DNA of 64,000 bases from the NCBI GenBank assembly GCA_963764585.1, contig CAVXTB010000012.1, positions 124,001-188,000 on the forward strand, written 5' to 3'. The stretch's first letter is position 1; each line of letters opens with the position of its first letter. Shown here piece after piece: positions 7,377-14,357 of the stretch. Below the pieces are notes generated by a model that made no database searches, was not told the origin of the DNA, and was given only the letters and a program-made list of their open reading frames with translations. The position numbers were made by a program, and so were the translations under genes. This DNA is from JAOPZW01 sp963764585 (GTDB taxonomy: Bacteria; Actinomycetota; Thermoleophilia; Solirubrobacterales; Solirubrobacteraceae).

Positions 7377-8266
7377 TCGCGGCGCTGCTGCTCGCCGGCC
7401 TCGCCGGCTGCGGGTCGCGCGCGGAGTCGCCGCCACCCGCGCCCGCTCCAGCCGCGCGGCAGCCCGCCGCCCGCCCGCCCGCGCTGTGCGGCGCGCTGCG
7501 CGTGCGCGTGACCGGCCGCGTCGCCGACCCGTCGGCCAACGAGCTCAGCGGGCTGGTCCGCAGCCCCTCGCGGGCCGATCTGCTCTGGAGCCACGACGAC
7601 TCCGGCGCCGGCCCGAGCCTCTACGGCCTGCGCACCGATGGCCGCGTCGCCGCGAAGCCCACGGTGACCGGCGCGCAGGCCGTCGACTGGGAGGACATCG
7701 CCGCCGGGCCTGGGCCGCTGCTCTACATCGGCGACATCGGCGACAACGACCGCGACCGCTCCTCGATCGACGTCTATCGCGTGCGCGAGCCGCGCGCCGG
7801 CGACGCCGCCACCGCGCCCGCCGAGCGCCTGCGCCTGCACTACCCCGATGGGCCCCACGACGCCGAGACGCTGCTCGTCGATCCGCAGCGCGGCGACCTG
7901 ATCGTGGTGACCAAGACGGTGGGCGGCGCCAGCGCCTATCGCACGTCGGCGCGGCTGCCGGCGGGATCGGAGGCGACGCTCGGCGCGCCGCGTCCGGTCG
8001 CGGGCGTGTCCTTCGCGACCGGCGGCGACGTCAGTGCCGACGGGCGCATCGTCGCCGTGCGCGGCTACGGCACGGTCGCCGTGTGGCGGCGCCGCGGCCG
8101 CGAGCATCTCACCACGACGCTCGCGCGCGCGCCGTGCGTCTCGCCGACGTCGCTGCTGGGCGAGGGTCAGGGCGAGGCGCTCGCGCTCGATCGTCGCGGC
8201 CGCAGCTTCATCACGGTCGCCGAAGGAGCGCCGGCAACGCTGCGTCGCTACGTTCCACGTGGGTAG
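7373..8266 (+). CDS. lipoprotein with beta-propeller-like domain
   Basis: 297 residues from GTG 7373 (GTGA overlap). A short lipoprotein signal (LLLAGLAGCG) puts the lipidated Cys at about residue 12, followed by a Pro/Ala-rich linker. The mature part contains repeated strand motifs such as LLWSHDDSGAG, LLYIGDIGDNDRDR and DAETLLVDP, as seen in extracellular propeller proteins of actinobacteria that carry a GD.GDN..R signature. No catalytic site is assigned. It is exported and membrane-attached, unlike the cytosolic genes it is coupled to, so co-transcription may not mean a shared role. Confidence 0.78.
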   Translation: MIAALLLAGLAGCGSRAESPPPAPAPAARQPAARPPALCGALRVRVTGRVADPSANELSGLVRSPSRADLLWSHDDSGAGPSLYGLRTDGRVAAKPTVTGAQAVDWEDIAAGPGPLLYIGDIGDNDRDRSSIDVYRVREPRAGDAATAPAERLRLHYPDGPHDAETLLVDPQRGDLIVVTKTVGGASAYRTSARLPAGSEATLGAPRPVAGVSFATGGDVSADGRIVAVRGYGTVAVWRRRGREHLTTTLARAPCVSPTSLLGEGQGEALALDRRGRSFITVAEGAPATLRRYVPRG

Positions 8267-8270
8267 ACCC

Positions 8271-8765
8271 ATGCACATGCGACGCACATCGACCGCCGCC
8301 ATCGTCGCCTGCGCCGTCGCGCTGGGCGCCACGGCCGCCCACGCGCAGACCAGTCACGAGGGCTGGCCGAAGATCGACGGGGTCCTGAAGATCAACAAGA
8401 ACGACGGCGACGACACGCTGCGCGGCACGCGCAGGAGCGACGAGCTGCTCGGCGGCCACGACTCGGACACGCTCTACGGCCGCGACAGCGCCGACGTGCT
8501 CTGGGGCGACTACAAGCCCTCGGGCCAGGGCACGGCGCAGGTCGATCACATCTACGGCGGCGCCGGCGCGGACTTCATCTACGCAAGCCACGGGCGCAAC
8601 GTCATCGTCGCGGGCGCCGACAACGACACGATCCACGCGCACTTCGGTCGCGGCAGCATCGACTGCGGCGCGGGCCGCGACACGCTGTTCATCAGCCACC
8701 GCAGCAAGCCCGGCTACAAGATCCGCCACTGCGAGACGATCAGCTTCAAGACGATCGGCCACTGA
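8271..8765 (+). CDS. secreted RTX-type calcium-binding repeat protein
   Basis: 164 residues from ATG 8271, with a clear signal peptide (about residues 1-26, cleavage after AHA). The mature protein carries several degenerate RTX nonapeptides (DGDDTLRGT, LLGGHDSDTLYG, IYGGAGADFIYA, VAGADNDTI) that form a Ca2+-binding parallel beta-roll, closed by a Cys pair (IDCGAGRD and RHCETI). No enzymatic domain. A small extracellular structural protein, as is common in Solirubrobacterales. Its TGA overlaps the next ATG by one base. Confidence 0.85.
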   Translation: MHMRRTSTAAIVACAVALGATAAHAQTSHEGWPKIDGVLKINKNDGDDTLRGTRRSDELLGGHDSDTLYGRDSADVLWGDYKPSGQGTAQVDHIYGGAGADFIYASHGRNVIVAGADNDTIHAHFGRGSIDCGAGRDTLFISHRSKPGYKIRHCETISFKTIGH

Positions 8766-9709
8766 TGCGCCTCGACGGCATCCACCACATCACGGCGATC
8801 ACCGGCGACGCGCCCGCCAACGTCGACTTCTACACGCGCGTCCTCGGCCTGCGGCTGGTGGCCAAGACCGTCAACCAGGACGACCCGAGCGTCTACCACC
8901 TCTTCTACGCCGACGAGCGCGGGCGCCCGGGCTCCGAGCTGACCTTCTTCGAGTACCCGGGCGCCAAGCCGCGCCGCCCCGGCGCCGGGATGATCCACCG
9001 GATCGTCTGGCGCGTCGGCTCGCCCGACGCGCTCGCGTTCTGGGAGCAGCGCCTGGGCGCCGCCGACGTCGCGGTGGCGCGCGACGGCGAGAGCGTGCGC
9101 TTCGCCGACTTCGAGGGCCTCGACCACGAGCTGGTCGTCAGCACGAGCGGCGACGAGCCGATGACCGCCCACCACCCCGAGATCGCGCGCGACATGGCGC
9201 TACAAGGCTTCGAGGGCGTGCGCGCCTACAGCGCGATGCCCGCCTACAGCGCGGCGGTGCTCGAGGAGCTGCTCGGCGCCCGACCGATCGGCGACGACAC
9301 CTGGGAGCTGCGCGGCGACGCGCGCGGGTCGTTCATCGCCTACGACCCGCCGCCGGCGCAGGACGGCCGCCAGAGCGCGGGCACGGTGCACCACGTGGCG
9401 TGGGGCACGACCGCCGCGGACCACCCGCGCTGGGAGGAGCTGCTGAGCGGCGCGGGCGTCTCGACGTCGGGCATCGTCGATCGCCACTACTTCCACTCGA
9501 TCTACTTCCGCGAGCCGAGCGGCGTGCTGTTCGAGATCGCCGACGACGCGCCCGGCTTCACGGTCGACGGCTACACGATCGACCAGCTCGGCAGCGCGAT
9601 CATCCTGCCGCCGCAGCTCGAGCCCCACCGCGAGCGCATCGAGGAGATCCTCACGCCGCTGCCCGATCCGCGCGCCGGCTGGCCGGCGCCGTCGGGCGCA
9701 CCTCGCTAG
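8765..9709 (+). CDS. VOC-family ring-cleaving dioxygenase (glyoxalase fold)
   Basis: 314 residues with two tandem vicinal-oxygen-chelate modules. The first starts at GIHHITAITGD and the second at TVHHVAWGT, followed by HYFHSIYFREPSGVLFEIA. The paired His and Glu residues form the Fe/Mn site. It resembles the MhqE/MhqO/PcpA-like hydroquinone or catechol ring-cleaving group, so detoxification of quinones or aromatics is likely; exact substrate unknown. It is translationally coupled to the RTX gene through TGATG. A foldable non-coding segment begins 2 bp after the stop. Confidence 0.86.
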   Translation: MRLDGIHHITAITGDAPANVDFYTRVLGLRLVAKTVNQDDPSVYHLFYADERGRPGSELTFFEYPGAKPRRPGAGMIHRIVWRVGSPDALAFWEQRLGAADVAVARDGESVRFADFEGLDHELVVSTSGDEPMTAHHPEIARDMALQGFEGVRAYSAMPAYSAAVLEELLGARPIGDDTWELRGDARGSFIAYDPPPAQDGRQSAGTVHHVAWGTTAADHPRWEELLSGAGVSTSGIVDRHYFHSIYFREPSGVLFEIADDAPGFTVDGYTIDQLGSAIILPPQLEPHRERIEEILTPLPDPRAGWPAPSGAPR

Positions 9710-9710
9710 G

Positions 9711-9886
9711 GTCTGTGGTCCGGCGGATCGCCCACTCGGCCGGGGTGGCCCTTCGAGGCGCCCAGCCGGGTCCCGCGCCGGCCTCGTGCCGGCGGACTGC
9801 CCCGGTGGTCGGGAGTGTCGACGCCACCCAGGCACAAGACACAAGTCCTGGGACGTAGTAGTGCAGTGGCGATCCATGACCGGGCG
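9711..9886. ncRNA. candidate structured RNA (multi-branched fold, strand uncertain)
   Basis: About 175 bases without a convincing gene fold into a closed multi-branch structure. GGTC 9717-9720 pairs with GACC 9878-9881. GGATCGC 9725-9731 pairs with GCGATCC 9869-9875, and CACT 9733-9736 with AGTG 9865-9868. Inside lie four hairpins: 9737-9745 with 9761-9768; GCCGGC 9777-9782 with 9788-9793; GGTGG 9804-9808 with CCACC 9824-9828; CCCAGG 9827-9832 with CCTGGG 9847-9852 (the last two share two bases, so one must open). One helix has U.G on the minus strand but A.C on the plus strand, slightly favouring minus transcription. I match it to no known RNA family. Confidence 0.45.
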
Positions 9887-9888
9887 GC

Positions 9889-9915
9889 GCCGGGCGAGCT
9901 TCGGGCTCGCCCGGC
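9889..9915. terminator. strong hairpin, terminator-like
   Basis: An 11-bp perfect stem (9889-9899 with 9905-9915) closes a UUCGG-type loop. No U-tract follows. It could end transcripts from the dioxygenase side, or from the minus-strand small gene whose stop is at 9942. Confidence 0.55.
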
Positions 9916-9941
9916 GATCTCCGCCGCACCTCGCGTGCGCC

Positions 9942-10142
9942 TTACGCCGCACGCTCCACGCGGCGCTCTGCCTCGATGCCACCGTTGCCGTCGAGGGCGG
10001 TCAGCGAGACGGTGCGATCGCCGTGCCGGACCTCGACGATGAGGCCCCACGGGCGGCGGTGCACGCGCACCTCGGCGCCCGGCCAGCGCAGCCGCAGGCG
10101 CGCGATCAGCCTTGCCTGATCGGTGGTGAGCTCGAGCGCCAT
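9942..10142 (-). CDS. small hypothetical protein (66 aa)
   Basis: A 66-residue frame from ATG 10142 with third-position GC typical of its neighbours. The product has an N-terminal helix (TTDQARLIARLRLRWPG) and a beta-rich, charged C-terminus (VRVHRRPWGLIVEVRHGDRTVSLTAL, split by turns). No family recognised. It sits alone between a hairpin and the PhyH gene. Existence is supported by codon use and the absence of a better gene here, not by homology. Confidence 0.5.
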   Translation of the reverse strand: MALELTTDQARLIARLRLRWPGAEVRVHRRPWGLIVEVRHGDRTVSLTALDGNGGIEAERRVERAA

Positions 10143-10215
10143 GCCAGCAGTGTCGGCGCCGGCGCTGAACGGGCGATGTGGCGCGGCTCAAGCGCGCCTA
10201 AGCGTTGTCTGAGCG

Positions 10216-11022
10216 TCAGCTGAGCGCCACCGCGGTACCGAACCGCGGCGTCGCGAAGGCCAGGTGCGTGCCGCCGCGCGCGAGGATGTGGCGCTCGTTG
10301 GCGCCGTGCCCGGCGGGCACGTCGGGGTCGTCCCACGCCACGAACGAGCGCGCGTTGCAGTAGTGGGCGACGAAGCTGCGCCGCTGGCGGTCGGCGGAGC
10401 GGTTGGCGTGCGAGCGGTGAAGGACGCGGCCCGAGAAGAACGCGACGTCGCCCGGCTGCAGCTCGACGGGGACCTCGCGCGCGGCGTACCGGCGCGCGAC
10501 CCGCGCGAGGCCGTTGCGGCTCTCGTCGGGGTCGTCGGCGCCCGTGATCCACTCGATGTCGCTGAGCAGGCGGTGGCCGCCGGGGCGATGGTGCTCGCTG
10601 CCGTCGGGATAGACCGGCTCGTGGTGCGAGCCGGCGGCGATCCGCAGGCAGCCGTTCTCGTCGTCGACCGGCTCGAGGGCCAGCCAGGCGCCGATGAGCG
10701 TGTCCGGCGACGTCTGGATGTGGAAGGAGTCCTGGTGGTAGCCCTGGCCGGGCGATCCGGGCGGCTTGAGGAAGAGCATCGTCTGCAGCGCGAGGACGTC
10801 GGGCCCGACGAGCGCCTGCACGACGTCGAGGATGCCCGGGTGCAGCAGGTAGCGCTCGTGGATCGGCAGCTTGCGATGGAGCATGTGGACGCGCAGCAGG
10901 CCGGGGTCGGCGAGCTCGTCGATGTGTCCGAGAAGCTCGTCGACCTCGCTGGGCGCGACGACGCCGCGGACGATCAGGAAGCCGTGCTCCTGGTAGTGGA
11001 CGAAGTCGGCGACGGAGACCAT
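10216..11022 (-). CDS. phytanoyl-CoA dioxygenase (PhyH) family protein
   Basis: 268 residues from ATG 11022 (MVSVADF). A Fe(II)/2-oxoglutarate oxygenase. The metal triad is visible as HQD (YHQDSFH) and the distal His in VLHRSHANR, followed by the Arg expected to hold 2-oxoglutarate. The N-terminal YQEHGFLIVRGV is the usual PhyH beginning. It hydroxylates an unknown lipid, amino-acid or secondary-metabolite substrate in the cytosol. Divergent from an AraC regulator with 55 bp between them, a classic regulator-target arrangement. Confidence 0.88.
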   Translation of the reverse strand: MVSVADFVHYQEHGFLIVRGVVAPSEVDELLGHIDELADPGLLRVHMLHRKLPIHERYLLHPGILDVVQALVGPDVLALQTMLFLKPPGSPGQGYHQDSFHIQTSPDTLIGAWLALEPVDDENGCLRIAAGSHHEPVYPDGSEHHRPGGHRLLSDIEWITGADDPDESRNGLARVARRYAAREVPVELQPGDVAFFSGRVLHRSHANRSADRQRRSFVAHYCNARSFVAWDDPDVPAGHGANERHILARGGTHLAFATPRFGTAVALS

Positions 11023-11077
11023 TGCCGGCCAGGCTACGGCCGGCCGGCCGCTGACGGAATGGCCAGGATCCACGAAG

Positions 11078-11857
11078 ATGTGTCCAGAGATGATGTGGCC
11101 CGTTGCCGTCAGCGCCGGCGAGGTGACCTATCCCCCGGGCGGGGTGCTCGGTCCGCGCCGCCAGCGCGACGTGCAGCTCGTCGTCGTGCACGGCGGCTCG
11201 ATGATGGTGTGGGTCGACGGTGCGCCGCGCAGCGCCGGCGCCGGCAGCGTGTCGCTGCTGCTGCCCGGTCACGAGGAGCGCTTCGCCTTCGCCGCCGATC
11301 GCCCGACGCGCCACTCGTGGGTGCAGGCGCACGTGCCCGCGCCGGCGCCCGGTGTCGAGGCGCGCCTGCGGGCGCTGCCGCCGGCCCTGCCGCTCTCCCC
11401 CGCGATGGCCGACCTCGAGCGGCTGCTGCTCGCCCACGCGGGGGCGACGAGCGACCCGCTCGTCCTCGCGCTGGCCGCGAGCATGGTCTGGCGCTACGTC
11501 GCCGAGGGCGAGGCCCGCGACGTTGCGCCGCCAGGCCCGGTCGAGCAGGCGCGGGCCTTCATCCACGCCAACCTCGCCGAGCCGCTGTCGCTGCGCACGA
11601 TCGCCGCGGCCGCCGGGGTGGTCCCCGCCCACCTCAGCAGGCTGTTCCGCGCCCGCCTGGGCACGACCCCGATGGCTTACGTGTGGAGCCGGCGCGTCGA
11701 CGCCGGGGTCGAGCTGCTCGCCGGCACCGGCCTGCCGGTCGGCGTCATCGCCGCGCGCTGCGGTTTCCAGACGAGCTTTCACTTCTCGCGGCGCGTGCGC
11801 CGCGCCACCGGCATGGCGCCGACCGAGGTTCGCCGCCGCGCGTGGGCGGGCGGCTGA
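11078..11857 (+). CDS. AraC family transcriptional regulator
   Basis: 259 residues from ATG 11078. An N-terminal cupin-like sensor (LVVVHGGSMMVWVDG, about residues 28-75) is followed by the C-terminal double helix-turn-helix: first HTH LRTIAAAAGVVPAHLSRLF, second with GVIAARCGFQTSFHFSRRVRR. Likely controls the divergent PhyH gene from the shared 55-bp region, which holds GC-rich palindromic sequence. Effector unknown. Confidence 0.9.
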   Translation: MCPEMMWPVAVSAGEVTYPPGGVLGPRRQRDVQLVVVHGGSMMVWVDGAPRSAGAGSVSLLLPGHEERFAFAADRPTRHSWVQAHVPAPAPGVEARLRALPPALPLSPAMADLERLLLAHAGATSDPLVLALAASMVWRYVAEGEARDVAPPGPVEQARAFIHANLAEPLSLRTIAAAAGVVPAHLSRLFRARLGTTPMAYVWSRRVDAGVELLAGTGLPVGVIAARCGFQTSFHFSRRVRRATGMAPTEVRRRAWAGG

Positions 11858-11861
11858 CGCC

Positions 11862-12314
11862 CTACCCCGCCTCGACGGGCGCGCCGTTGGCGGTCAGCGT
11901 GATGTCGATGTTGCCGCGCGTGGCGTTGGAGTACGGGCAGACGCGATGCGCCGCCTGCACCACCGCCACCGCCTGGTCGGTGTCGGGGACCGAGGGCAGG
12001 GTCACGTCGAGCTCGACACCGAGGCGGAACGTCCGCTCCTCGGTGGGCAGCAGGCTCACGTGCGAGTCGATGGCGACGTCGCCGACCTCGAGGCGCTCGC
12101 GGCGCCCGACGACGCCGATCGCGCCCTCGAAGCACGCGGCATAGCCGACGGCGAAGAGCTGCTCGGGATTGGTGCCTCCGCCCTCGCCGCCCATCTCGGG
12201 GGGCGTGCGTAGCTGCACGTCGAGCGCGCCGTCGTCGGTCTGGCCGTGGCCGTTGGCCCGGCCACCGGTCACGTGGGCCTTCGCCGTGTAGATGACCTTG
12301 CTCGTGCTCGCCAT
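11862..12314 (-). CDS. ohr: organic hydroperoxide resistance protein (Ohr/OsmC family)
   Basis: 150 residues from ATG 12314. The two redox-active cysteines are in YAACFEGA and HRVCPYSNATRGN, which is the Ohr subfamily pattern. It reduces organic hydroperoxides to alcohols with lipoyl-protein electrons, in the cytosol. Full length. Divergent from a zinc-ribbon gene; a 13-bp inverted repeat in the shared region (12365-12377) could be an OhrR-like site, though no ohrR gene is present in this window. Confidence 0.92.
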   Translation of the reverse strand: MASTSKVIYTAKAHVTGGRANGHGQTDDGALDVQLRTPPEMGGEGGGTNPEQLFAVGYAACFEGAIGVVGRRERLEVGDVAIDSHVSLLPTEERTFRLGVELDVTLPSVPDTDQAVAVVQAAHRVCPYSNATRGNIDITLTANGAPVEAG

Positions 12315-12364
12315 TCCAGAGACCCTACCGATCGCCCGATCGCGCCAATTTCGACGCACCGGAA

Positions 12365-12377
12365 ACTTGCCGCAAGT
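12365..12377. promoter_or_regulatory. inverted repeat between divergent genes
   Basis: ACTTGC, one base, GCAAGT: six-base perfect arms, 51 bp upstream of ohr and 29 bp upstream of the zinc-ribbon gene. Size and position fit a dimeric repressor site such as that of a MarR/OhrR protein. Only symmetry and location support it. Confidence 0.4.
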
Positions 12378-12405
12378 GGCCGGCTGTGCAGGCGTTCCAG
12401 ACGTC

Positions 12406-12729
12406 ATGCGACGCCTGTTCGAGTCCGCCATCGGCCGCGATCTGCGCTTCTGCCCCACGTGCCGCCAGCCGTTCGTCGCTCCGCGCGAGATCCTCGCCAC
12501 CGACGACGACGGCCACCACGTCGTCGACCTGGTCTGCTCCAACTGCGAGTGGTCGGCGATCGAGCGCCATCACGGCGAGCGCCTCGGCGCGCTCGACCGC
12601 GCCCTGGACCGCGACAGCGCGCAGATCGAGGCGGCCGCGCAGGCGCTGGCGCTGAGCCTCGAGCTCGACCGGATCGATCGCTTCGCCTCGGCGCTGCGGG
12701 CCGGGCACATCCTGCCCGAGGACTTCTGA
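12406..12729 (+). CDS. small zinc-ribbon protein
   Basis: 107 residues from ATG 12406. CPTC at residues 16-19 and CSNC about 30 residues later form a likely four-Cys zinc ribbon. The rest is helical and acidic (ERLGALDRALDRDSAQIEAA region). No family name recognised; possible nucleic-acid or protein-protein adaptor. Its stop abuts the stop of the convergent AI-2E gene with no gap. Confidence 0.7.
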   Translation: MRRLFESAIGRDLRFCPTCRQPFVAPREILATDDDGHHVVDLVCSNCEWSAIERHHGERLGALDRALDRDSAQIEAAAQALALSLELDRIDRFASALRAGHILPEDF

Positions 12730-13794
12730 CTAGGGCTCCGTCATCGGCTCCAGGCGGGACTCCTGCCGGAAGTGCCACCACTCGAGCACCGCGATCTGCA
12801 GCGACGCGGCGAACGGGATGGCCAGCAGGGCGCCGAGGATGCCGAACAGCGTCGAGCCGAAGAGGACCGCGACCAGGACGACGAACGGGTTGAGGTCGAC
12901 GGCGCGGCGCTGGATCTGCGGCTGGATGACCGTGTTCTCCAGCTGCTGGTAGACGACGGCCCAGATCACCCAGATGATGGTGTCGAGCGGGAAGTCGGCG
13001 AAGAGCGTGACGATCGCGACGATGACCGCGGCGATCGTGGCGCCGACGAGCGGGATGAGGTCGGCGATACCGACCAGCACGGCCAGCGGACCGGCGAACG
13101 GGATGCCGAGGATCTTCATGACGATGAAGGCGGTGATGCCGGCGATCACCGCCTGCGTGAGCGCGCCGCCGACGTAGTTGCCGATCGCCGCGCTCATGCG
13201 GTCGACCGCGCGCTCCAGGCGCGCGGCGCGCTCGGGCGGTTGTAACTCGATCGCCCGGCTCACCCACCGGCGACCGTTGCCCACCATGAAGATCGACAGG
13301 ATCAGGATCGTCAGGCCGGCGAAGATCGAGTTGACCAGCCCCACGCCGACGTCCTTGAGCGTGCCCGCCGCCGTGCCGAACTTCGAGGGGAGCTTCTTGG
13401 CCTCCTCCTCGACCTTGCTGATGACGCCGTAGTCGTTCTCGAGCTTGCGCAGGCGCTTGTTCTTCTCGACGTAGTCGCGCGCCTGGGCGGCGTAGTCCGG
13501 GGCCTTGGCCGCGAGGTCGTTGACGCCGTTGACGATCGGGGGCACCAGGACCGCGCCCAGCAGCACGGGCACCATGAGCAGCCCGAGGTAGCTGAGGGCG
13601 ATCGCGAAGCCGCGGCGCATGTAGCGCTCCAGCGCGTTCACGGGCCCGGACATGGCCACGGCGAGGAAGGTCGCGATGATGATCCAGCTGATCGGCTTGC
13701 GCAGCAGGTAGATCACGTAGAGCGTGAGGACCACGCTCACGATGATCAGGACGATCTTCAGGATGATCCGCGGGCTGATGTCGGCGGCGCGCAT
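12730..13794 (-). CDS. AI-2E family transporter (TqsA/PerM-like)
   Basis: 354 residues. Hydrophobic segments flank a central soluble region (about residues 100-165, with a charged, helix-prone YVEKNKRLRKLENDYG stretch), the layout of the AI-2E exporter superfamily (PF01594), with about 7-8 membrane spans. The conserved central motif appears around IADLIPLVGATIAAV and the C-terminal YQQLENTVIQPQIQ. The substrate may be a quorum molecule or another small solute or ion; not predictable. Upstream lie a tandem repeat and a long inverted repeat. Confidence 0.9.
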   Translation of the reverse strand: MRAADISPRIILKIVLIIVSVVLTLYVIYLLRKPISWIIIATFLAVAMSGPVNALERYMRRGFAIALSYLGLLMVPVLLGAVLVPPIVNGVNDLAAKAPDYAAQARDYVEKNKRLRKLENDYGVISKVEEEAKKLPSKFGTAAGTLKDVGVGLVNSIFAGLTILILSIFMVGNGRRWVSRAIELQPPERAARLERAVDRMSAAIGNYVGGALTQAVIAGITAFIVMKILGIPFAGPLAVLVGIADLIPLVGATIAAVIVAIVTLFADFPLDTIIWVIWAVVYQQLENTVIQPQIQRRAVDLNPFVVLVAVLFGSTLFGILGALLAIPFAASLQIAVLEWWHFRQESRLEPMTEP

Positions 13795-13924
13795 GCGCGG
13801 TGGCGCGCATGATCGTCGTGGGGTCGGACGGCTCTAGGTGCGGCTGAATGGTTGGTGGCACTGTCCTTTGGTCATCCGCGCTGGGTTAGGCGGCGGTTCG
13901 TGGCGAGGGCACTGAGGTGGAGAA

Positions 13925-13992
13925 GCCGTTGTGGTGTCGCCGCCGTTGTGGTGTCGCCGCCGTTGTGGTGTCGCCGCCGTTGTGGTGTCGCC
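13925..13992. repeat. 17-bp tandem repeat, four perfect copies
   Basis: The unit GCCGTTGTGGTGTCGCC occurs at 13925, 13942, 13959 and 13976, head to tail, with a partial fifth copy. It lies in the gene-free stretch 13795-14357 upstream of the AI-2E gene. The last copy runs into the left arm of the large inverted repeat. There are no spacers, so it is not a CRISPR. Confidence 0.9.
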
Positions 13993-14273
13993 GCCGTAGC
14001 GTCGTGCCTCGTCGTGGGCGTCGCTTCCGGCGGGCGGGGCCGCCCGCGCCGCCGCTGCGCGAGCGGCGCGGCCGTGCGTGTTTCGCAGCACTTTCGGCCC
14101 GCCCGCCTCGGGCGCCCTCGCGAACCGTCCTGCCCAGGGTGGCCACTGCGCCCTCTAGGCAGGACAGCTCGTCGAGCGGCCCTCGCGAGGTGTTAGAGAA
14201 CACGCGCGCCCTGCACCAACACGGCGCGCCCTTCTGCGCAGCCGCCTGCGACGAGGCACGACGCCACGGCGGC
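13990..14273. repeat. 284-bp nested inverted repeat / long imperfect hairpin
   Basis: Outer arms 13990-14014 and 14249-14273 match at 24 of 25 bases. Inside, paired blocks follow in perfectly nested order: GCTGCGC 14054/14236, GGCGCG 14065/14225, GCGTGTT 14076/14199, CCTCGCGA 14116/14183, GTCCTGCC 14127/14158, AGGG 14136/14151. The whole interval can form one long, interrupted stem. No transposase or clear target duplication is seen, and no frame across it looks like a gene. This fills most of the 563-bp gap between the AI-2E and P450 genes. Confidence 0.75.
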
Positions 14274-14357
14274 GCGACCCAAGCGGCACTCCCCCCTCGG
14301 CGCCCCGGCAGCAGAACGCCGCCAAGCCCCGCGCGGACGACCAACACGCTCAACCAG

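Noticed and set aside
9711..9886. Cobalamin riboswitch, SRP RNA, tmRNA or RNase P RNA
   Set aside because: None of their conserved cores could be found on either strand, and no riboswitch-type gene is downstream in either direction.
9651..9929. Minus-strand 92-codon protein
   Set aside because: It overlaps the dioxygenase 3' end and the foldable region, and shows no family motif; a structured RNA explains the sequence better.
13925..13992. CRISPR array
   Set aside because: Units are 17 bp and directly adjacent with no spacers, and no cas gene is nearby.
13990..14273. Complete insertion sequence
   Set aside because: Terminal inverted arms are present, but no transposase frame and no target-site duplication are seen, so only a repeat is called.
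13886..14353. Minus-strand 155-codon protein over the inverted repeat
   Set aside because: Its sequence follows from the tandem and inverted repeats and has no recognisable domain.
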